64,000 nucleotides of DNA from Henckelia pumila (Eukaryota; Streptophyta; Magnoliopsida; Lamiales; Gesneriaceae): positions 496,001 to 560,000 of the forward strand of contig NC_133123.1 of assembly GCF_033568475.1 (NCBI RefSeq), read 5' to 3'. Positions 58,709 to 64,000 of the stretch are shown one piece after another. Position 1 is the first letter of the stretch. The number at the start of each line of letters is the position of its first letter. The translations under genes and the position numbers were made by a program. Below the pieces are notes generated by a model, which worked only from the letters and a program-made list of their open reading frames with translations, was not told the origin of the DNA and ran no database searches.

Positions 58709-58834
58709 TAATTGATAAAGTCTTATCTTTTTTTCAAGTTCGGTTTTAAAAATTTAAATAATTTCAAAAGACTTTTGGATTTATGTTAAATTTGAAGAAG
58801 TTAAAGAATGTGTCTTTAACTAGCTTGATGAAGT

Positions 58835-59516
58835 CTGTATTAACTTTAACATTTAACGTTAAGACATTAATGGTGATGATTTGTGTTCAGAGTTGATGGT
58901 CATGAGATGAGATTTAACAAATGTCAAAACAACAATTGATTTTCTACAATGTTTGACAAAACTGAATAGTTTATTCTCAAATACTTATAGGAAAAATAAG
59001 TTTTTTGGTCAATTAACTTGTCCATATTTTGGTTTGGTCCATTAACTTTTTCGATGTGAGTTTTGATACACTAACTTTGCATTTCAGTGTTTTTTAGTCC
59101 AATTGTATACGTGTCAACTTCTGATTGGTCCAAAATGATGACGTGGACCAATCAGAAACTGACACGTATGCAGTTGGACCAAAAAACACTTAAAATGCAA
59201 AGTTAGTGTACCAAACCCACATCGAAAAAGTTAATGGACCAAAATCCAAAAATGATAAAGTTACTGCACCAAAAAACTTATTTTTCCATACTTATATATT
59301 TCCTATAAGATTTTGTTAAACATATCAGTAACAGTTGATCAGCAGAAAAAAAATTTCTCAAAGTTGAAGTTAATCAAGAATTATCTTCGATCAACAATGA
59401 CACATGATAGATTAAATGAGCTAACTATGTTGTATATTTACAAAGAAATTATCCGACAACTGGATTACACAGATTTGAAAATATTATCACCTCTAAAACA
59501 ACTAGATGAGTAGTAT
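58835..59516 (+). pseudogene. hAT-family transposase C-terminal remnant (ZMYM1/TTF type)
   Basis: Decayed coding pieces can be read on both sides of an inserted MITE. Upstream: INGDDLCSEL and TTIDFLQCLTKLNS with an in-frame stop. Downstream: FSKLKLIKNYLRSTM, DRLNELTMLYIYKEI and LDYTDLK, which is the hAT dimerisation region of TTF-type zinc-finger transposases. Removing the MITE and one duplication copy brings the two parts next to each other, apart from a one-base frameshift. A hAT-like end, reading CAGAGCCGTACCTATGC on the minus strand, lies at about 59686-59702. Confidence 0.72.
58990..59287. mobile_element. Mutator-type MITE, family B, inside the hAT pseudogene
   Basis: Perfect 9-bp duplication ATACTTATA at 58981-58989 and 59288-59296. 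Long inverted arms start GGAAAAATAAGTTTTTTGGT and nearly meet at a centre with GATTGGTCCA/TGGACCAATC pairing. No coding sequence. A 9-bp duplication marks Mutator-like transposition. Confidence 0.92.
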
Positions 59517-59702
59517 AAAGTTATGTAATTATTTCAAATATTTGTTGATTTTTTATTGATGTTCTATATTGTTTCTAGTGTATTTATTTTTTGTTTATTG
59601 TATTTGTTATTTCCAAACTAAACTTTACAATTATTTACCCAAACAATAGGGCCCGCTTTTTTACTTTCGCCTCAGGCCCCATCGAGCATAGGTACGGCTC
59701 TG

Positions 59703-60590
59703 ATTGGGCCACACATGATAATGTATTATTTTTTATGCCAAAGATATAATTTTTTATTTTAAATATGGGTGAGTTTGACCGTTCTCAAGAAAAACCAATT
59801 CATGGAAAAAAAATAAGTGGTAAATAAATTTATAATCAGCCGCAGGAATCTATCTATACATTTTGTTGCAATTCCATTACTATATAAGTAAACAAAAATT
59901 ATAACAATTCTGATATGAAGGTCATGATATTGTACACTAAACTATATGAATGAGTGATGACATGATGTAAAAATGATTCATTATATTATTCATGAATATA
60001 GATTTTTAATCTATAAATATAGATGTATAGCTCATCGTCCAATCTTTCGAACTATGATTTTGTTTGTGTAATTGTGTGTAAGTGTGCTGCTAAAAAAATT
60101 AGATTTGGACTTAATTCCACCCCAAAAGCTATCTCATGCAAGGGGGAAAGATTGTTTATATTTATATATTAAACTCCAAGATATTTACTGATCAACCGAC
60201 GTGAGATACAACTAACACACAAATCTCGTGCCCAAAAATGAAACGACTTGAGCATTGAGACATTAACGTGTGGCCCAACTATGGGCAGTCCAACATATAA
60301 TAATGGAACTTGAGCTCTGATATCATGTTAAAAACTGGACTGGACCTAACTCTAACCACAAAATTAGCTAGTTAGTTTAAGGGGGTGTGCTGGTGTGTTA
60401 ATTGTGTCCCTTACATCGGCTAACTAAATAAACTAGCTAGGAATTCAATATAGATTAGGACAACCTTCCCCTTAAGCTGACCAAGTCCACAATTCTTTTA
60501 ACATGTTCGTATATATATGATCGATATATCTAGACATGCAAACACACTCTGGAAGGATAACTTTTCAGAGACCCCGGTAAAATGTAATTG
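59703..60590. other. Intergenic, upstream of MIR399
   Basis: No gene or bounded repeat recognised. Confidence 0.45.
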
Positions 60591-60845
60591 GGATATGCTG
60601 AAGTAAGAAGTAGCATATGCTTGAGACCAATATTCCTCTAGGGTTTTCTCCCCTCACCCTTTTTCACTGGCTGCCCTTTTTGTTCCATGGATATGCTTTT
60701 TTATGTGCAGAAAATTAAGATACATGATCAATCAAACATGGCGTTCATGCTCAGATTCGATTCTTGTTCGTAAACACTGAGCAGTACTAATTTAACCAAG
60801 TTCTTTAATCTTGTATGTAGCTGCTGGATGTACAAAAGAATATGC
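60591..60845 (+). promoter_or_regulatory. Cluster of four P1BS (PHR1-binding) sites
   Basis: GNATATNC sites occur at 60591-60598 (GGATATGC), 60613-60620 (GCATATGC), 60690-60697 (GGATATGC) and 60838-60845 (GAATATGC), all within about 310 bp upstream of the MIR399 TATA box. P1BS is the binding site of PHR1, the main activator of phosphate-starvation genes including MIR399. Confidence 0.8.
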
Positions 60846-60892
60846 TGCAGATATCCAAGCGAAACAGGTACCATAGTCAATATATGCTCCGG

Positions 60893-60901
60893 CTATAAAT
60901 A
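60893..60901 (+). promoter_or_regulatory. TATA box of MIR399
   Basis: CTATAAATA lies about 55 bp before the 5' arm of the hairpin, a fitting distance for a transcription start near 60925-60930. Confidence 0.65.
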
Positions 60902-60946
60902 TTTGGTGAAGCTGGAACACTGTTCATTAATAAGTTTGTATTTTGT

Positions 60947-61072
60947 GTGGGGATGCATTACTGGGCAAATACTCCATTGGCAGTAGGCCTGTAAATGGCT
61001 ACAAATTTAATATATATATATACATTATTGAGACCACTGCCAAAGGAGATTTGCCCGGCAATTCGGCCTCAC
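60947..61072 (+). ncRNA. MIR399: MIR399 precursor (phosphate-starvation microRNA)
   Basis: The mature microRNA is at 61038-61058 on the 3' arm. It starts TGCCAAAGGAGATTTGCCC and ends GG, the form of the miR399d/f type. The partner strand is at 60963-60983 (GGGCAAATACTCCATTGGCA...), pairing over the whole length with one bulge and few mismatches; pairing continues into the lower stem (ATTACT/GGCAAT; GTGGGG/CCTCAC). The loop is short and AU-rich. miR399 is made under phosphate shortage, moves in phloem and cuts PHO2/UBC24 mRNA, which raises phosphate uptake. A TATA box and four P1BS sites lie upstream. The ORF overlapping the hairpin has no domain. Known miR399 loci often form clusters, but no second copy is seen here. 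Confidence 0.95.
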
Positions 61073-62053
61073 TGGTCATTTCATTATTGCCCAAAGATCA
61101 CCACGTACAATCCAAGGTATTAATTACTTTTTTGATTTATACCATTTTATAATTTTAGATTAAATATCACTGTCCTTTTCTTTTTTTTTTTTTAAGGAAA
61201 AAAAATACAAATTGGCAGCTTTAATTTCTGGTCCCTACTTTAATTTCTCGCGACTTTGCTTCTTCAATATATCATCAAATTAATAATAAAATATCACTAC
61301 ATCTTCATATATAGGACTCTAAGCTTGCAAGAAAAAGCACGAGATAAATCCCAGAAATCGAGCGAAGAGAAGATGGAGTTGCTCAGAATTTGGGGATCGA
61401 ATGGATTTGTATTTATTTATTTTTAAAATTACGTACAATAATTAATATCTATAATCATAAATCAAAAGTTATATAATTTGACAACACAATTAGACTAGCT
61501 AGTCATCATTTATTTCTCTTGGTCCCAAAATGGAATGTGTAGGTTTATGAGAAATCATATAAGAGGCAGTGTAATTTTTATGAAATTGTAGACCTTGATA
61601 TTCATATATAGTTCACATTTTTAACGTGCGAATTCGCATGGTTTCATGTAATTCTGTTAAATTAACCAATCAAATACTGATTAATTAATTACAACCGGGC
61701 TAATTTATTGGACATAACTATATGCCATGGACAAACATTCATGATAAAAAATATGTGAAAACTAGTAGTAATTGAATTAAACTCAAGAAAATCATGTTAC
61801 ATATATTAGCAAGAAATAATTTATATGAACAAATGGAAAATACCTGAATCCATGATATTTGATAATTCATTGGAATCTTGTGATTATCTTTTAGACCTTC
61901 ACATTTTCCAAATTAAAGAGGCTTCTTTGACTTTCTCTTTATTAATGTTAGATCCGCTTCAGAAAGTGGCATATCAATAAAGAACCGGGAACTTAGAAAT
62001 CGAGAAAGAAAAAGACAAACAAATTCATAAGATGGCACTAAATTTTTTTGTAA
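61073..62053. other. 3' side of MIR399 and intergenic DNA
   Basis: No gene recognised. A T-run lies at about 61178-61194. Confidence 0.45.
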
Positions 62054-62062
62054 TTATATTAA

Positions 62063-62375
62063 GGGAAAATTGCTTTTTTGGTCCTGTATGTTTGTCACTT
62101 TGCGATTTTGGTCCTTTATATTTTCAGATTGCAGTTTTAGTCCGCTATCTTTATTTTTTTGGCAATTTTAGTCCTTTTTCCGATGTGGCGCTGACGTGGC
62201 ACAAATTCAATGCTGATGTGGAGCTGACGTGTACAGTGCCACGTCAGCATTTTCGAAGAAAAAGGACCGAAATTGCCAAAAATCGAAACATACAGGACTA
62301 AAACTGAAATGTGAAAACATAAAGGACCAAAATCGCAAAGTGACAAACATACAGGACTAAATTTGCAATTTTCCC
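62063..62375. mobile_element. Mutator-type MITE, family A copy 3 (intact)
   Basis: Perfect 9-bp duplication TTATATTAA (62054-62062 and 62376-62384). Almost full-length inverted repeats start GGGAAAATTGC and contain TGTTTGTCACTTTGCGATTT. Contains ACGTGGC and GCTGACGT motifs around the centre. Related copies lie at 41866 and 44915. Confidence 0.93.
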
Positions 62376-62675
62376 TTATATTAATTAATTTCTAACTAAC
62401 GTTTCAAAATTTAAAATAATATGGTGCAAAACAAACTCCTTGTGTTTACAATTCACATCACTTTATAACTGCTGGAATATTTTATTCATCTCAATATATT
62501 TTATTTAAAATATGGATACGTAATTAAACACTATACTCGAAAGCAGCTTGCAAGAAGATCGAAAAAAAATTATGCAAAACTAAGCGAGGTGTTTTTTAGA
62601 AAACATGAAATTTTATATATACAATTTGTACAAGATTATAATACATTGTAACCTACGTTTGGCCGTGCCAAGAAT

Positions 62676-62874
62676 TTTTTTTTTTCAAAAATTTAAATAC
62701 AAATCTTGATACAGATTATACAAATATAATAAGTGTCTGCACTACAGATGATTTAAACGTGGATTCGAAACTTGCTTATCTCCAGCAAAGAAATTACAAA
62801 AAAATTAACTTTTTAAATCTACCTAAATAAATTAAAAAAACTATCTGCTATCAGCAAAAATCGAACCCGAGACC
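62676..62874 (-). mobile_element. SINE-like retroposon with A-tail
   Basis: Flanked by a 17-20-bp duplication (CGTTTGGCCGTGCCAAGAAT at 62656-62675; a close copy at 62875-62893). On the minus strand the inserted DNA ends in an A-run next to the low-coordinate copy and carries B-box-like sequence GTTTCGAATCC (about 62765) and GGGTTCGATTT near its 5' end. This suggests a tRNA-derived SINE, possibly 5'-truncated. The family was not recognised. Confidence 0.55.
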
Positions 62875-62925
62875 CGTTGGTCGTGCCAAGAATGCGGACA
62901 ACCTATCATTGTGATTTAAGCAATG

Positions 62926-63299
62926 TTCTAAAAAGCAGTAGACAATATGCTACCCACCGCCTAGAGCGGGCCTATGCGGTTTAGGCTAAATATCAAATTA
63001 TTCTTGTTCATGATCTTAATATTTCTCCAATCAATTCTCTTTATCGAATTCAAAGTCAAAATTCTTCATCTTCATTAGATACAAATTATTAGGAAAATAT
63101 GAAAATTAATCTTTTTTAAAAATTTAATTTTTTTTAAAAATAATATATTATATATTAATCTAGGAGGGTTTTGAGCTGTTTAAGCGGCAATTAAGTGGTC
63201 TAGGTTGTCTATTAATGTAATTATAACATCCAGAGACATTAACTGTTTAAAAATCGAGGTGATGGACAACAACTTAGTGCCTAGAAGACGCCTTTTAGA
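62926..63299. repeat. Possible inverted-repeat element with GCCTAG-rich ends
   Basis: TTCTAAAAAGCAG...CACCGCCTAGAGCGG at the left and TAGTGCCTAGAAGACGCCTTTTAGA at the right (in parts) form imperfect inverted ends. No duplication was fixed; low confidence. Confidence 0.35.
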
Positions 63300-63421
63300 T
63301 CAGTACTAGATTTAAGTCATTTAACATACATCATAAAATTCATTAGTTATAAAATTTTAATTTTGTTAAAATACTTCATATTTTCATGCATACGATGTAT
63401 TAAGAACAAACCTTAATTTAA

Positions 63422-63603
63422 GGGTAATGCTACATGTACATGGAGTGTTACACGTTGGCTTACACAATGCATTTGAAATTACATGATTATCCTACATGCA
63501 TTTTTGAAAGATTTTTTCCAAATAAAGTGCAGGGATAATCATGTTATTTCAAATGCATTGTGTAAGCCAACGTGTAACACTTCATGTACATGTAGCATTA
63601 CCC
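63422..63603. mobile_element. Mutator-type MITE, family C (182 bp)
   Basis: Perfect 9-bp duplication TTAATTTAA (63413-63421 and 63604-63612). Inverted arms of about 75 bp begin GGGTAATGCTACATGTACAT and include CGTTGGCTTACACAATGCAT. Loop about 30 bp. Such a stem can give rise to small RNAs. Confidence 0.93.
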
Positions 63604-63612
63604 TTAATTTAA

Positions 63613-64000
63613 ATCTAAATGCATTAATTTCACATTCATTTATCTACTCATGCTACAAATAAAATCAACAATGGCTAGCTACATATTTCTAATTAACTCC
63701 ACAACAAGTTTTCCCTTTTTAGTACAGCAATATATTTTTATCTTGATCCTAATGATCGAATTAATGTCGTATCTCAAAATTTATTACGTTAGTTTGGTGA
63801 TATATATATATAATATCTATATATATATATATATAATATCTAACATATATTCACACAATGCCTCTGCTCGATTAGTAATTGTTAGGACCTAGCGCTTATC
63901 ACTAGGACAAAAGCTAAAGTTGTTAGCCAAAACACAACTTTATTTCATTATATTTGTGACAACACAGTTAGATCGGGTTGTTGATCTCACAAGTCTAGGG
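63613..64000. other. Window end; TA microsatellite, possible LTR start
   Basis: A TA-rich run fills about 63798-63836. From about 63882 the sequence TGTTAGGACCTAGCGC could be an LTR start, but its other end is outside the window. Confidence 0.3.

Noticed and set aside
60943-61152. 69-residue ORF across the MIR399 hairpin
   Set aside because: No domain and it overlaps the microRNA stem; treated as chance. A regulatory micropeptide cannot be excluded but has no support.

Overview
The window is nuclear DNA of a flowering plant. It is AT-rich, with GT-AG introns, plant-only gene families (HSFA4, OVATE, STICHEL-like, DUF641/GIL1, RABA1, WRKY IIe, CEP peptide, MIR399) and a dense, layered transposon load. 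The protein families fit a eudicot, probably an asterid, but no feature fixes the species.

Layout. 1-710: minus-strand remnant with a tRNA-iMet primer-binding site and two overlapping small ORFs, resembling a pararetrovirus or retroelement. 2262-15296: a Ty1/copia element bounded by the 5-bp duplication GATGC. A complete 7.26-kb chromovirus (Ty3/gypsy, Tekay-like) sits inside its gag gene, and a second chromovirus LTR with a large deletion replaces its RT/RNase H part. 15941-16427: hAT MITE. 18.2-27.8 kb: gene cluster with HSFA4-type heat-stress factor (+), OVATE family protein (-) and STICHEL-like DnaX-type AAA+ protein (-, six exons, with a solo LTR in its last intron). 30803-34689: complete non-autonomous LTR element carrying three tandem arrays. 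37081-38448: GIL1-like gene. 43541-43807: small secreted CEP-type peptide gene. 45735-47549: RABA1-type GTPase with a codon deletion in its effector motif. 49935-51145: WRKY IIe factor in three exons. 51-64 kb: protein-gene-poor and full of small transposons (hAT, Mutator-type MITEs with 9-bp duplications, Helitron, LINE end, SINE-like retroposons), but it contains a MIR399 gene at about 60.95-61.07 kb with four PHR1-type (P1BS) sites just upstream.

How parts relate. The genes are independent plant transcription units, not operons. HSFA4 and the OVATE gene converge tail to tail with 365 bp between stop codons. Most intergenic DNA is explained by transposons whose target-site duplications can be read directly, so insertion order can be deduced in several nests. 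The strongest non-obvious items are the MIR399 locus, the CEP peptide gene, the RABA1 effector-motif lesion, the substitutions in the HSFA4 DNA-binding domain, the palindrome array in the chromovirus LTR promoter and the recovered last exon of the STICHEL-like gene.

Limits: all alignments were done by eye. Family names come from recognised motifs, not database searches; divergence values are hand counts.
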